DNA of 64,000 nucleotides from Paracoccus thiocyanatus (GCF_900156255.1 NZ_FTMK01000017.1:18761-82760), one strand, 5' to 3'. Counted from the stretch's first letter, positions 46,842-57,611 are shown. A program made the numbers and translations. Notes: a model not told the origin generated them from the sequence alone.

Positions 46842-47665
46842 GGCGCGTCCCCTGTGGGTTCGATGATCAGTTCCAGCGTCACGCCGACGGGGTTTTCGCC
46901 CCGCGCCAGCGTGCCGCGCGCGATATGGCCGTGGATGTCCACGGCCTGGATCGGCACATGCGCCGACCCTTGGGCCAGCCGCGCGCCGTCCAGGCGCAGT
47001 TCGGTGGCCAGGCAGTCCATGCGGTGCCCCTGGGCAAAGCGGATATGGTCGATGCTGCCGACGCCATGCAGCCGCGCCGTGGCGATGCCGTGGCGGGCGG
47101 CCAGGGTTTCGATGGCCGTGACCACGTCTTCGCCAGGCAGGATGCGGGCGAAGAGGGCAGGGCCGTCGTCGCCGCCCTGCGGGGTGAAGAGCGTGAAGGC
47201 GGTTTCCGGGTCGGGCAGGGCCTCGAACCAGGTTTCCGCCGCACCCAGGCCCTGGACCGCCGCGTCCTCGGCGATGACGCAATCCAGGGGCAGCAGGTGG
47301 CCCATGGCGGTATCGCCTCCGCCCGACCAGATGCCGTGGCAATGCAGGAAGGGCGCGCCGTCCTTGCAGCCCACGCTGGCGGTGGCGCTGTCGATGGTCC
47401 AGCGGCCCTCGGGCGCATGGGTCGCGGAATACCAGGCCGCGTGCAGCCCGTCGGTGGAAAGCGCCGGCAGGACATAGCGCATCGGCTCGCAGGCGACGCC
47501 CGCCAGCGACAGGACGCCGCCCTTGCAGCCGTGATCCGCGAACAGATCGGCCACCGCCTGCATCACCGTTTGCCCCGCGCGCAGCCGGCCGCGAATGGGC
47601 CGCAGCGTGGCGCGCCGTGCCAGGATGCGCTCGGCCGCGCGGGGGCCGGGATGGATCATGGTCAT
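46838..47665 (-). CDS. Tandem DUF296 (PPC-like) domain protein
   Basis: The 275-aa protein consists of two similar halves of the DUF296/PPC type. The first has RAGQTVMQAVADLFADHGCKGG, GCKDGAPFLHCHGIWS and GHLLPLDCVIAEDAAVQGLG. The second has LPGEDVVTAIETLAARHGIATARLHGVGS and VDIHGHIARGTL. DUF296 proteins form trimers and were first seen as AT-hook-linked in plants; bacterial stand-alone function is unclear. Histidines in FLHCHG and DIHGHI might bind metal. It overlaps both neighbours by 4 bases, so it is likely a true pathway member. Confidence 0.75.
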   Translation of the reverse strand: MTMIHPGPRAAERILARRATLRPIRGRLRAGQTVMQAVADLFADHGCKGGVLSLAGVACEPMRYVLPALSTDGLHAAWYSATHAPEGRWTIDSATASVGCKDGAPFLHCHGIWSGGGDTAMGHLLPLDCVIAEDAAVQGLGAAETWFEALPDPETAFTLFTPQGGDDGPALFARILPGEDVVTAIETLAARHGIATARLHGVGSIDHIRFAQGHRMDCLATELRLDGARLAQGSAHVPIQAVDIHGHIARGTLARGENPVGVTLELIIEPTGDAP

Positions 47666-49251
47666 GCCGGGGCCTGTTCCAGCAGGCCGCGGGTTTCGAG
47701 TTCCTCGCGGATCAGCTTCCTGGTGATCTTGCCATAGGCGGATTTCGGCAGCGCATCCCAGAACAGGAAGCGCTTGGGCAGCTTGTAGCGCGAGAGTTTC
47801 GGGGCCAGGAACGCCGCCAGCTCGTCTTCGGTCACGGGGGATTGGGCGACGCAGATCGCCCAGCCGACCTCTCCCCACAGGGGGTCGGGGATGCCCAGCA
47901 CCGCGACTTCGGAAATGGCGGGATGGGTCAGGAGCTTTTCCTCGATCTCGCGCGGGTGGACGTTCGAGCCGCCCGAGATGAACATGTCCGATTCGCGCCC
48001 GGTGATATACAGGAACCCGGCCTTGTCCATGTGGCCCAGGTCGCCGGTGCGGAACCAGCCGTCGCGGAACGCCTTGGCGTTGGCCTGCGGGTTCTGGTAG
48101 TAGCCGGCAAAGACGGCGGGGCCGATCACGCAGATCTCGCCGGTCTGGCCGGGGGGCAATTCGCGGCCCTGGTCGTCCTGGACCTGGATCTCGATGCCGG
48201 TGCGGGCATGGCCGCAGGTGCCGATGCGGGTCGTGGGGCCGTCCTCGGCCTGGTGCAGATGGGCGGGCAGCACGGTGATGTTGCCGGTCACTTCGCCCAG
48301 GCCGAAATATTGCACCAGCACCGGGCCGAGCCTGCGCAGCGCCTTTTGCTGGTCCACGCGATACATCGGCGCGCCGGCATAGATGACATAGCGCAGCGAG
48401 GACAGGTCGGCCGTTTCCGTCGCCGGATGCTCGACCAGCAGCTTCAGAATCGTGGGCACGGTGAACATGGTGGACACCCGCCATTCCCGCACCAGGTCCC
48501 AGACCTGCGCGGCGTCGAACCGCTCGGACGGCAGCAGCACGGTTTTCACCCCGCGCGCCACCTGGGTCAGTTGATGCACCCCCGCGCCATGCGACAGGGG
48601 GGCCACGACCAGCGAGGCGTCGTCGCCGGTCAGGCCGGGCATCAGGTCGGCCAGGTGGTTCGTCACCACGAAGGCCATCTGGCCATGGGTCAGGACCGAT
48701 GCCTTGGGCCGGCCGGTGGTGCCCGAGGTGAAGAAGAACCAGCACGGATCGTCGCGATCCACCGCCGCGACCTGCGGCCGGCTTCCCATGCTTTCGGCGG
48801 TGATGTCCTGGACCGAGGGGCCGAAACCGGCGTCGCCGAAGGCCAGCGTGGTCACGCCGCAGGCCGCCGCATGGTCGGGGAAGCCGGCGTTGCAGAACAT
48901 CAGCGTCGCGCCCGCGGATCGGGTCAGCCAGGCCACTTCCTCGGGCGTCTGGCGGAAATTCGCGGGCACCCAGACGCCGCCGGCGCGCCAGGTGGCGAAC
49001 ATGGCCTGCATCATTTCCATGCAGTTCTGCGACTGGCACATGACCCGGTCGCCCTTTTGCAGCCCGAAACGGGTTTGCAGCGCATGGGCCAGGGCGTCGG
49101 TGCGGGCCTCGAACTGACCCCATGTCCAGCGTGCCGCACCCATGACCAGCGCGATGCCGTCCGGGTCGCGCCGCGCGGCCTGGGTCAGGAAGGTGGCAAG
49201 GTTCATCACCCTGGTCGAGACCGGGCGCTGGCCGCCGATAGGTTCCGTCAT
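47662..49251 (-). CDS. Acyl-CoA synthetase (AMP-forming)
   Basis: The 529-aa adenylate-forming enzyme has the P-loop FFFTSGTTGRPKA, QYFGLGEVTG, the GWFRTGDLG hinge-region motif and catalytic Lys in SAYGKITRK near the C-terminus. It activates an organic acid to its CoA thioester. The substrate pocket cannot be read with confidence; medium- or branched-chain acids are possible. ATG 49251 overlaps the thiolase stop (ATGA). With thiolase and SDR it suggests beta-oxidation-like breakdown of the TRAP-imported acid. Confidence 0.9.
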   Translation of the reverse strand: MTEPIGGQRPVSTRVMNLATFLTQAARRDPDGIALVMGAARWTWGQFEARTDALAHALQTRFGLQKGDRVMCQSQNCMEMMQAMFATWRAGGVWVPANFRQTPEEVAWLTRSAGATLMFCNAGFPDHAAACGVTTLAFGDAGFGPSVQDITAESMGSRPQVAAVDRDDPCWFFFTSGTTGRPKASVLTHGQMAFVVTNHLADLMPGLTGDDASLVVAPLSHGAGVHQLTQVARGVKTVLLPSERFDAAQVWDLVREWRVSTMFTVPTILKLLVEHPATETADLSSLRYVIYAGAPMYRVDQQKALRRLGPVLVQYFGLGEVTGNITVLPAHLHQAEDGPTTRIGTCGHARTGIEIQVQDDQGRELPPGQTGEICVIGPAVFAGYYQNPQANAKAFRDGWFRTGDLGHMDKAGFLYITGRESDMFISGGSNVHPREIEEKLLTHPAISEVAVLGIPDPLWGEVGWAICVAQSPVTEDELAAFLAPKLSRYKLPKRFLFWDALPKSAYGKITRKLIREELETRGLLEQAPA

Positions 49252-50417
49252 TTCTGCCGCTCCAGGATCGAGCAATAGCTGGCGACGGCGGCGCCGCCCA
49301 TGTTGAAGACGCCGCCCAGGCTGGCGCCCGGCACCTGCATCGCCCCGGCATCGCCCGCCAGTTGCATCGCCACCATGACATGCTGCGAGACGCCGGTGGC
49401 GCCGATCGGATGGCCGCGCGACTTCAGCCCGCCCGAAGGGTTCACCGGCAGCGCGCCGTCAAAGCGGGTCACGCCGTCGCGGATGACGCGCCAGCCCTGG
49501 CCGCGGGGGGCAAGGCCCATGGCTTCGTATTCGATCATCTCGGCGGTGGTGAAGCAGTCATGGGTTTCGACCAGCGCCAGGTCCATGATGCCCAGGCCCG
49601 CCTGGTCCAGCGCCGCCGCCCAGGCCCGGTGCGGGCCGTCAAAGGCGATGGGATCGCGCCGCGACAGCGCCAGCAGGTCGCCGGCCTGGGCACGGGCGCG
49701 AAAGCGGATGGCGCGTTGCAGGTCAGAGGCCAGTTCGGGCGCGGCCAGCACCAGCGCCGCCGCCCCGTCCGAGACCAGCGAGCAGTCGGTGCGCCTGAGC
49801 GGCCCGGCCACGCGCGGGTTCTTGTCCGAGATGGTGTTGCAGAATGCCAGGTCGAAGGGTTTCTGCATATGCGCATAGGGGTTGCGCATGCCGTTTTCGT
49901 GGTTCTTGGCGGCGATCATCGCCAGTTCCTGGGAGCGGTCGCCATGGCGCTGGAAATAGCTGTCGGTGATGCGGCCGAAGACGCCGGCGAAACCGCCGGG
50001 GATCTCGCCCTCTTCGGGGACGTAGCTGGCGGACAAGAGGATGTCGCCGACCTGGTCGCCCGGTGTCGCGCTCATCTTTTCGGCGCCGATGACCAGGGCG
50101 ACCTTGCCGCGGCCCGAGGCGATGAAATCGGCCGCCGCATAGATCGCGGCCGAGCCGGTGGCGCAGGCGTTTTCGGTGCGCATGAAGGGCACGCCCGCCA
50201 GTTCCGGCGTGCCCATGGCGACCAGCGCGCCCTGGAAATCCTGGCGCGAGAAGCCGTTGTTGTAGACGCCGACGAAGATGCCGTCCACGGCATCGGGCGG
50301 CAGGCCGGCATGGTCCAGCGCCGGGCGCGCCACCTCGGCCATCAGGGCCATGGTGTCGGGGGCTTCGGACTTGCCGAATTTCGTATGCGCCCAGCCGACG
50401 ATCAGGGGATCGGTCAT
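49248..50417 (-). CDS. SCP2-type thiolase / acetyl-CoA acetyltransferase-like
   Basis: The 389-aa protein has the nucleophile in TENACATGSAAI (Cys near 86), catalytic His in VETHDCFTTAEM, and C-terminal SRGHPIGATGVSQ. The final GVFNMGGAAVASYCSILE resembles SCP2-type thiolases rather than the classical CxG degradative type. Such enzymes often act on branched or steroid-like acyl-CoAs. It overlaps iclR and the ligase gene by 4 bases each. Confidence 0.87.
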   Translation of the reverse strand: MTDPLIVGWAHTKFGKSEAPDTMALMAEVARPALDHAGLPPDAVDGIFVGVYNNGFSRQDFQGALVAMGTPELAGVPFMRTENACATGSAAIYAAADFIASGRGKVALVIGAEKMSATPGDQVGDILLSASYVPEEGEIPGGFAGVFGRITDSYFQRHGDRSQELAMIAAKNHENGMRNPYAHMQKPFDLAFCNTISDKNPRVAGPLRRTDCSLVSDGAAALVLAAPELASDLQRAIRFRARAQAGDLLALSRRDPIAFDGPHRAWAAALDQAGLGIMDLALVETHDCFTTAEMIEYEAMGLAPRGQGWRVIRDGVTRFDGALPVNPSGGLKSRGHPIGATGVSQHVMVAMQLAGDAGAMQVPGASLGGVFNMGGAAVASYCSILERQK

Positions 50418-51226
50418 GCGATGTTCCTTTCGGGTTCAGTGTCCAATGCGGCAAGCCGGGCCGCGACCAGGCGCGCCTCGCGGTGCAGGGCGGCGGCCAG
50501 TTCGGCCTGGCGGGCCGGGCCCATGCGGGTTTCGATGGCGGCGATGGAAAGCGCGCCGGCCGGGCGGCCGTCGGGCCACAGGATCGCCACGCCCAGGCCC
50601 CAGGACCCCGGCACCACCCGGCCGGGGTTCAGCGCATGGCCGGCGGCGCGCGCCTGGGCCAGATCGTCGGCCAGCGCCGCGGCCAGGCCGGGGGCCAGTT
50701 CGGCGGCCAGGGGCGCGGCCCGATGCAGCAGCGCCCGCGCCTGGGCCTGGGGCAGGGCGGCCAGGATCGCCAAGGCGCCGGCGCCGACGCCCGCGGGCTT
50801 GCGGTCGCCGCGCATCAGCGCATGGGTGCGGATGGGGAAATCCCCCTCGATCCGTTCCAGGCACAGGGTGTGGTCGCCCTGCGGCACGGTCAAAAGCAGG
50901 GTGTCGCCGGTTTCGTCGGCCAGCCGCAGCATGGAATCGCGGGCATGGTGCAGGATGCCATGCCGTTCGGCGGCGAATGTGCCCAGCAGATAGGCTTCCG
51001 GCCCCAGGTGATAGCGGCGGCTGCGGCGGTCCTGTTCGACCATGCGCGCCTGGGCCAGGGCCAAAAGCAGCCGCCGCACCGTGGGCCGGGTCAGCCCCGA
51101 TGCGGCGGCCAATTGCCCCAGCGCCAGGCCGGCGTCACCGCCCCTGCCGACCAGCGACAGCAGCGACAGCGCGCGCGCCACCGCCTGCGCGCCGCCGGTC
51201 GCCTGGGGGGCGGGGGCGTCCTTCAT
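50414..51226 (-). CDS. IclR-family transcriptional regulator
   Basis: The 270-aa protein has an N-terminal winged helix (LGQLAAASGLTRPTVRRLLLAL, about 36-57) and an IclR effector domain with GVGAGALAILAALP and SIAAIETRMGPAR. It lies inside the operon, between dctP and the thiolase gene, overlapping dctP by one base and thiolase by four. This is unusual for a regulator but ensures coupled synthesis. It likely senses the TRAP substrate or its CoA product. Confidence 0.88.
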   Translation of the reverse strand: MKDAPAPQATGGAQAVARALSLLSLVGRGGDAGLALGQLAAASGLTRPTVRRLLLALAQARMVEQDRRSRRYHLGPEAYLLGTFAAERHGILHHARDSMLRLADETGDTLLLTVPQGDHTLCLERIEGDFPIRTHALMRGDRKPAGVGAGALAILAALPQAQARALLHRAAPLAAELAPGLAAALADDLAQARAAGHALNPGRVVPGSWGLGVAILWPDGRPAGALSIAAIETRMGPARQAELAAALHREARLVAARLAALDTEPERNIA

Positions 51227-52242
51227 CAGGCCAGCTTCCGGCCGACGGCGGTTTCCAGGATCTCCCATGCCTCGTCGCCATAGGTCTTTTTCCACTCGGC
51301 ATAGAAGCCGGCTTCGCGCAGCTTGTCCTCGAAGGGCTGGGGGTCCACGTCGTTGAAGACGAAGCCATGCCCTTCCAGGTCGCCGCGCAGGGTGGCGTTC
51401 AGCGCCATCACATCCTCGCGCTGGCGGTCCGCGCCGGCGTTGAAATGCCTGGCGACGACCTGCTGCGCATCCTCGGGCAGGGCGGCCCAGGCGCGGCGGT
51501 TGCCCAGAAGCCAGAACCCGTCCCACATGTGGTTGGTCATGGACAGGTATTTCTGCACCTCCCACAGCTTGGCGACCTTCATGATGGCCAGCGGGTTTTC
51601 CTGTCCGTCCACGATGCCGGTTTGCAGCGCGGTATAGACTTCGGCGAAGTTGATCGAGGCGGGCGCGGCGCCGAAGGCCGAGAACAGCGAGGTCCAGAGC
51701 GGGCTGACCGGGACGCGGATCTTGAAGCCCTGGAAATCCTCGGGCGTCTGGATCGGCTTGCTGGACGAGGTGGTCTGGCGAAAGCCGTTGTCCCAGATCT
51801 TGTCCATCACCACCAGGCCGGCATTTTCGATCTGGCCGCGGGCATAGGCGCCCAGGTCGCCGTCCATCGCCTTCCACACGGTGTCGTAGTCGGGAAAGGC
51901 AAAGCCCACGCCGTTGATCGAGGCGTTGGGCACCAGCGTCGACAGGATCACCGGCGAAAGCTGGAAGAATTCGACCCCGCCCGAGCGGAGCTGGCCCAGC
52001 ACGTCGGTATCGGCGCCCAACTGGTTCGAGGGGAAGATCTGGATGTCCACCGCGCCCGAGGTTTCTTCCAGGATCGCCTTGACCGCCTCGGCCAGGCGCA
52101 CGTTGCTGGGGTGTTCCAAGGGCTGGTTGTTGGCGATCTTATAGGCGAACTCGGCGGCGCGGGCGGCGCCGAGCCGGATGAAGGGCGCGGCAAGCGCGCC
52201 TGCGGCGGCACCCATCAGGATGCTGCGGCGGGTGATGGTCAT
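51226..52242 (-). CDS. dctP: TRAP transporter substrate-binding protein (DctP family)
   Basis: The 338-aa protein has an N-terminal TRRSILMGAAAGALAAPFI, a twin-arginine-like signal. The DctP fold shows YKIANNQPLEHPSN, RVPVSPLWTSLFSAFG with the carboxylate-binding Arg, and TGIVDGQENPLAIMK. Its sequence differs clearly from the other DctP in this window (16049-17029). It serves the fused DctQM downstream of it in space and upstream in transcription (30 bases away). Confidence 0.9.
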   Translation of the reverse strand: MTITRRSILMGAAAGALAAPFIRLGAARAAEFAYKIANNQPLEHPSNVRLAEAVKAILEETSGAVDIQIFPSNQLGADTDVLGQLRSGGVEFFQLSPVILSTLVPNASINGVGFAFPDYDTVWKAMDGDLGAYARGQIENAGLVVMDKIWDNGFRQTTSSSKPIQTPEDFQGFKIRVPVSPLWTSLFSAFGAAPASINFAEVYTALQTGIVDGQENPLAIMKVAKLWEVQKYLSMTNHMWDGFWLLGNRRAWAALPEDAQQVVARHFNAGADRQREDVMALNATLRGDLEGHGFVFNDVDPQPFEDKLREAGFYAEWKKTYGDEAWEILETAVGRKLA

Positions 52243-52272
52243 GGTTTCCTCCTCCTCCAGGGGGTGTTGACG

Positions 52273-54150
52273 TCAAAGCAGGGCGGTCGAGAATGCCGGC
52301 ACGGCGGCGATGGCCAGCAGCCCGACCAGCAGCGCCGCCAGATAGGGCCAGATGCGGCGCATGACCTGGTCGGCGGGCACATTGGCGATCTTGCAGGCGA
52401 TGTAGAAGCCGATGCCGATGGGCGGCGCCATCAGCCCGATATTCATCGCGGTGACGATGACCATGGCGTAATGGATGTCGTGGATGCCCAGGCCGCGGGC
52501 GATGGGGAACATGATCGGCGCCAGCAGCACGATGGCGGGCAACCCCTCCAATACGCAGCCCAGGATCAGGAAGATCAGGATCGAGGCCAGCATGAACACC
52601 AGCCAGCCGCCCGGCAGGCCGGTGACGACGGCCATCAGGTCGCGGGCAAAGCCCGATTGCGTCAAGGCCCAGGCCATGGCCGAGGCCGCGCCCAGGATCA
52701 GCAGGATCGCGCCCGACATGGCGGCGGTTTCCACCAGCATGGTGCCCAGCCTGCGGACCGGGATGCCGCCGTAAAGCACGACGCCGATGACGAAAGCATA
52801 GACCACGGCGATGGTCGAGACCTCGGTCGCGGTCGCCACGCCGCCGCCGACCAGGCTGCGGATCATGAAGGGCAGCACCAGCGCCGGGGCGGCGATCAGC
52901 GCGGTCTTGCCGATCAGCGGCAGGGCGCTGCGGCTGACGCCCGACATATCCTCGGCCCGCGCCTTCCAGCGCGCCAGCACCGCCAGCACCACCAGCAGCA
53001 CCATGGCGATGACGAAGCCCGAGGTGAAAAGCCCGGCGATCGACACGCCGGCGACCGAGCCCAGCACGATCAGCACGATCGAGGGCGGCACGGTATCGGC
53101 CATGGCCGCGCCGGTTGCCAGCAGCGCCGTCATCTCGGGCGCGGAATGGCCCCGCCTGCGCATTTCCGGGAAAAGCGCCGGCGCCACCGTCGCCATGTCC
53201 GAGACCTTGGAGCCGGAAATCCCCGAGACCAGGAACATCGAGCCCAGCAGCACATAGCTCATCCCCGCCTTGACGTGGCCCAGGAGCGAGGCGAGGAAAT
53301 TGACGATGGCGCGGCCCATGCCGGTCGCATCCAGGATGCAGCCCAGCAGCACGAAGACCGGCACCGACAGCAGGATCAGCGAGGACATGCCTTCGTCGAT
53401 GCGGCCCATCATCACGAAGATCGGCGCATGGCTGGCAAAGGTCAGATAGGCCAGCGTCCCCAGCGCGAAGCAAAAGGCGATGGGCACGCCGATGCACAGC
53501 AGCACCGCGACCAGCAGGCCCAGCCAGATCGGCAGGTTCCAGTTGCCCATGGACAGAAGCGCCGGCTTGGCGAACCACAGCAGCGCCACCGCCGCCGCGG
53601 TGACGGCCAGGGTCGCGGCGATGATGCGCCATTCGCGGGTGCGCAGCAGCGAAAGCACCGCCAGCACCGACATCAGCCCGATCCCGGCGGGCAGGGCCGA
53701 GGCGCGCCAGGACATCGGCAGCCCCAGCGCCGGCGAGGTGACATAGCTTTCCTCATAGGCATATTCGACGGCGACCGGCAGCAGCCGCAACAGCAACAGG
53801 CAGACCAGAACCTGTCCCGCCACCTCGGCCACCCGCGCCAGCCGCGGCGGCAGCAAGGGCAGCACCACGGTCAGCCGCATGTGTTCGTGCCGGTCCACCG
53901 CCAGCGCCGCGCCCAGCATCGCCATCCAGATGAAGCTGATCGAGGCCACTTCGTCGCCCCAGATCAGCGGCTTTGTCAGCACATAGCGAAAGAACACATT
54001 GGCCAGCACGGTGACGATCATCACCACCAGCAGGGCGGCGGCGGCGATTTCGACCGGGCGCATCCAGCGTTCGGCGCGCTTGGGTTCGGCCAGGGCCTCG
54101 ATGCCGCCAAGGGCCAGCTCGCCCTGGGGCTGGGTGTCGGTCAGTTGCAT
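52273..54150 (-). CDS. dctM: Fused TRAP transporter DctQ-DctM permease
   Basis: The 625-aa protein joins a DctQ part (residues ~30-165, with RYVLTKPLIWGDEVASISFIW) to a DctM part (from ~190: VAVLLCIGVPIAFCFALG, SGISGSKVSDMATVAPALFPEM, DTVPPSIVLIVLGSVAGVS, MNIGLMAPPIGIGFYIAC). Fused QM permeases are known in many TRAP systems. ATG 54150 follows GGGGAGGAC; the frame is open far upstream but overlaps paaX antisense. It is the first gene of the leftward operon. Confidence 0.92.
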   Translation of the reverse strand: MQLTDTQPQGELALGGIEALAEPKRAERWMRPVEIAAAALLVVMIVTVLANVFFRYVLTKPLIWGDEVASISFIWMAMLGAALAVDRHEHMRLTVVLPLLPPRLARVAEVAGQVLVCLLLLRLLPVAVEYAYEESYVTSPALGLPMSWRASALPAGIGLMSVLAVLSLLRTREWRIIAATLAVTAAAVALLWFAKPALLSMGNWNLPIWLGLLVAVLLCIGVPIAFCFALGTLAYLTFASHAPIFVMMGRIDEGMSSLILLSVPVFVLLGCILDATGMGRAIVNFLASLLGHVKAGMSYVLLGSMFLVSGISGSKVSDMATVAPALFPEMRRRGHSAPEMTALLATGAAMADTVPPSIVLIVLGSVAGVSIAGLFTSGFVIAMVLLVVLAVLARWKARAEDMSGVSRSALPLIGKTALIAAPALVLPFMIRSLVGGGVATATEVSTIAVVYAFVIGVVLYGGIPVRRLGTMLVETAAMSGAILLILGAASAMAWALTQSGFARDLMAVVTGLPGGWLVFMLASILIFLILGCVLEGLPAIVLLAPIMFPIARGLGIHDIHYAMVIVTAMNIGLMAPPIGIGFYIACKIANVPADQVMRRIWPYLAALLVGLLAIAAVPAFSTALL

Positions 54151-54411
54151 ATATGTCCTCCCCTGGCGGCGGGCCCTTCCTTCCCGGCCTGCGATCCACG
54201 ATGTGGACAGCAGGCAGCCGCGTCTTGTGCCGATTTCTGGGCAGTTCGGCGACAAGTGCAAGAAAAAACTGTCCGGCCCGGTTCGGGGGGCGATTGCGTC
54301 GCGGATTGGCTGGCAAACTGGTCCATGATGTGGAATGCCGGGCGCATTGCGCGGGCCGGCATTCCCGGCTTCTATGGCGGCAGGCAGGCAGGCGGACGGG
54401 GGCGGCAGGGC

Positions 54412-55233
54412 ATGGCGGAACGGCGGTTGTTCGACGGGATCGTGCAGGACATGGCGCTGCGTTCGGCCGGTTTCATCGTCACGGTCTATGGCGACGTGGT
54501 GGTGCCGCGCGGCGGCGTGCTGTGGACCGGCACGCTGATCGAGGTCTGCGAACGAGTCGGCATCAGCGAATCGCTGGTGCGGACCGCGGTGTCGCGCTTG
54601 GTTGCCGCGCATCGGCTGCGGGGCGAGCGGCTGGGGCGGCGCAGCTATTACCGGCTGGACGCCTCGGCCCAGCGGGAATTCGACCAGGCGGCGGGGCTGC
54701 TTTACGGCGCCGAGGTGCCGCCGCGCGGCTGGCAGATCCTGCATGCCCCCGACCTGGCCGAGGACGAGGCCCGCCACCAGCGCATGGGCCATATGGGCGG
54801 CGCGGTGTTCATCCGCCCCGACCGCGGCCAGCCGGTGCCCCCAGGCGCGCTGGCCTTTCGCGCCGCCGACCCGCCGGAACTGGACCGGATCGGGCAGTTC
54901 TGGGACCTGTCGGTGCCGCATCGGCGCTATCAGGACATGCTGGCGCGGTTCCAGCCGCTGGCCCAGGCGGGGGCGGCGCTGTCGGACGAGATGGCGCTGA
55001 TCGCCCGGCTGCTTTTGGTGCATGACTATCGCGGCGCGCTGCTGCGCGACCCGCGCCTGCCGCAAGACGCCCTGCCCGCCGACTGGAAGGGGCACGAGGC
55101 GCGGGCGCTGTTTCGCAGCCTTTACCGGCACCTGTCCCCCGCGGCCGAGCGCTGGATCGGCGGGCATTTCGAGGGCCAGGACGGCTTCCTGCCGGCGCAA
55201 ACCGCCGAAAGCCGGGCGCGGCTGGCGGGGTGA
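54412..55233 (+). CDS. paaX: PaaX-family repressor of phenylacetate degradation
   Basis: The 273-aa protein starts MAERRLFDGIVQDMALRSAGFIVTVYGDVV. It has a winged helix with SESLVRTAVSRLVAAHRL and wing GERLGRRSYYRL, then a PaaX central region and the C-terminal helical domain. Phenylacetyl-CoA is the inducer of PaaX in other bacteria. ATG 54412 (GGCAGGG before it) is chosen over a further in-frame ATG at about 54325. It stands just upstream of the paa operon, in the same direction, and divergent from the TRAP operon. Confidence 0.87.
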   Translation: MAERRLFDGIVQDMALRSAGFIVTVYGDVVVPRGGVLWTGTLIEVCERVGISESLVRTAVSRLVAAHRLRGERLGRRSYYRLDASAQREFDQAAGLLYGAEVPPRGWQILHAPDLAEDEARHQRMGHMGGAVFIRPDRGQPVPPGALAFRAADPPELDRIGQFWDLSVPHRRYQDMLARFQPLAQAGAALSDEMALIARLLLVHDYRGALLRDPRLPQDALPADWKGHEARALFRSLYRHLSPAAERWIGGHFEGQDGFLPAQTAESRARLAG

Positions 55234-55337
55234 GATCGGGTAATGTGCTGTATTGTAGGGGTAATTGTCGGGCGCCGCCAAACATTACATGGATAGCGAA
55301 AAATTCTCTTTCTTCGTGATGTTTCAGCCTGTATAAA

Positions 55338-55366
55338 TTGACCAATCGGTCAGTGAATTGGAGAAT
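55338..55366 (+). promoter_or_regulatory. paa operon promoter with palindromic operator
   Basis: TTGACC (55338-55343), 17 bases, then GAGAAT (55361-55366) form a sigma-70-like promoter 32 bases before paaJ. TGACC-AATC-GGTCA (55339-55352) overlaps the -35 element as a 5-bp inverted repeat, a classic repressor position. The form resembles TetR-family sites such as those of PaaR; PaaX may also use this region. Confidence 0.55.
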
Positions 55367-55397
55367 CACTGGTCTCGCCACATATAAGGGAGAGAGC

Positions 55398-56603
<1,206 letters not shown>

Positions 56604-56621
56604 CCCAGGGAGAAGTTTGCC

Positions 56622-57611
56622 ATGTATGCCCAGCTTGTGAAGTCCGAAGGGACGAAGGCCCGCGAAGAGATGACCCCCGAGGAGATCGCCTTTCAGGAGC
56701 GCATCGACCGCGGTGAGAAGATCGAGCCCAAGGAATGGATGCCCGAGGGCTATCGCAAGACGCTGGTCCGCCAGATCGGCCAGCATGCCCATAGCGAGAT
56801 CGTCGGCCAACTGCCCGAGGGCAACTGGATCACCCGCGCCCCCACGCTGGAGCGCAAGGCGATCCTCTTGGCCAAGGTGCAGGACGAGGCCGGGCATGGG
56901 CTTTATCTTTACAGCGCCGCCGAGACGCTGGGCGTCAGCCGCGATGAGCTGATGAAGCTGCTGCATGCCGGCAAGATGAAATATTCCTCGATCTTCAACT
57001 ATCCGACGCTGACCTGGGCCGATATGGGCGCGGTGGGCTGGCTGGTCGATGGCGCGGCGATCATGAACCAGGTGCCGCTGCAAAGGACCAGCTACGGTCC
57101 CTATTCCCGCGCCATGATCCGCATCTGCAAGGAAGAAAGCTTTCACCAGCGCCAGGGCTATGCGGTGATGATGAAGCTTGCCCAGGGCACGCCGGCGCAA
57201 AAGCGCATGGCGCAGGACGCGCTGAACCGATTCTGGTATCCGTCGCTGATGATGTTCGGGCCTTCGGACAAGGATTCGGTGCATTCGGCGCAGTCGATGG
57301 CCTGGAAGATCAAGATCAACACCAATGACGAATTGCGGCAGAAATTCGTCGACCAGACCGTGCCGCAGGCGGAATATCTGGGCCTGACCGTTCCCGACCC
57401 GGACCTGAAATGGAACGAGGAAAAGGGCGGCTACGATTTCAGCGAGCCGGACTGGTCGGAATTCTTCGATGTGATCGCCGGCAACGGGCCTTGCAACAAG
57501 GACCGGCTGGGCGCGCGCGTCAAGGCCTGGGAGGACGGCGCCTGGTTCCGCGATGGGCTGATGGCCCATGCCGAGAAAGCCGCCGCCCGCCGCGCCCAGG
57601 CCGCCGAGTAA
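56622..57611 (+). CDS. paaA: Phenylacetyl-CoA epoxidase catalytic subunit
   Basis: The 329-aa ferritin-like protein has diiron ligand motifs [11 protein letters not shown] (about 87-97) and [11 protein letters not shown] (about 170-180). With PaaB, PaaC and PaaE it converts phenylacetyl-CoA to the ring-1,2-epoxide. CCCAGGGAGAAG precedes ATG 56622, 18 bases after paaJ. Confidence 0.96.
   Translation: MYAQLVKSEGTKAREEMTPEEIAFQERIDRGEKIEPKEWMPEGYRKTLVRQIGQHAHSEIVGQLPEGNWITRAPTLERKAILLAKVQDEAGHGLYLYSAAETLGVSRDELMKLLHAGKMKYSSIFNYPTLTWADMGAVGWLVDGAAIMNQVPLQRTSYGPYSRAMIRICKEESFHQRQGYAVMMKLAQGTPAQKRMAQDALNRFWYPSLMMFGPSDKDSVHSAQSMAWKIKINTNDELRQKFVDQTVPQAEYLGLTVPDPDLKWNEEKGGYDFSEPDWSEFFDVIAGNGPCNKDRLGARVKAWEDGAWFRDGLMAHAEKAAARRAQAAE

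Noticed and set aside
47662..49251. Phenylacetate-CoA ligase (paaK)
   Set aside because: The ligase has the general acyl-CoA synthetase layout of about 530 residues, not the shorter PaaK type, and belongs to a separate leftward operon.
50278..54411. Very long rightward frame leading into paaX
   Set aside because: Only the last 273 residues resemble a protein family (PaaX); the rest is antisense to the IclR, DctP and DctQM genes.
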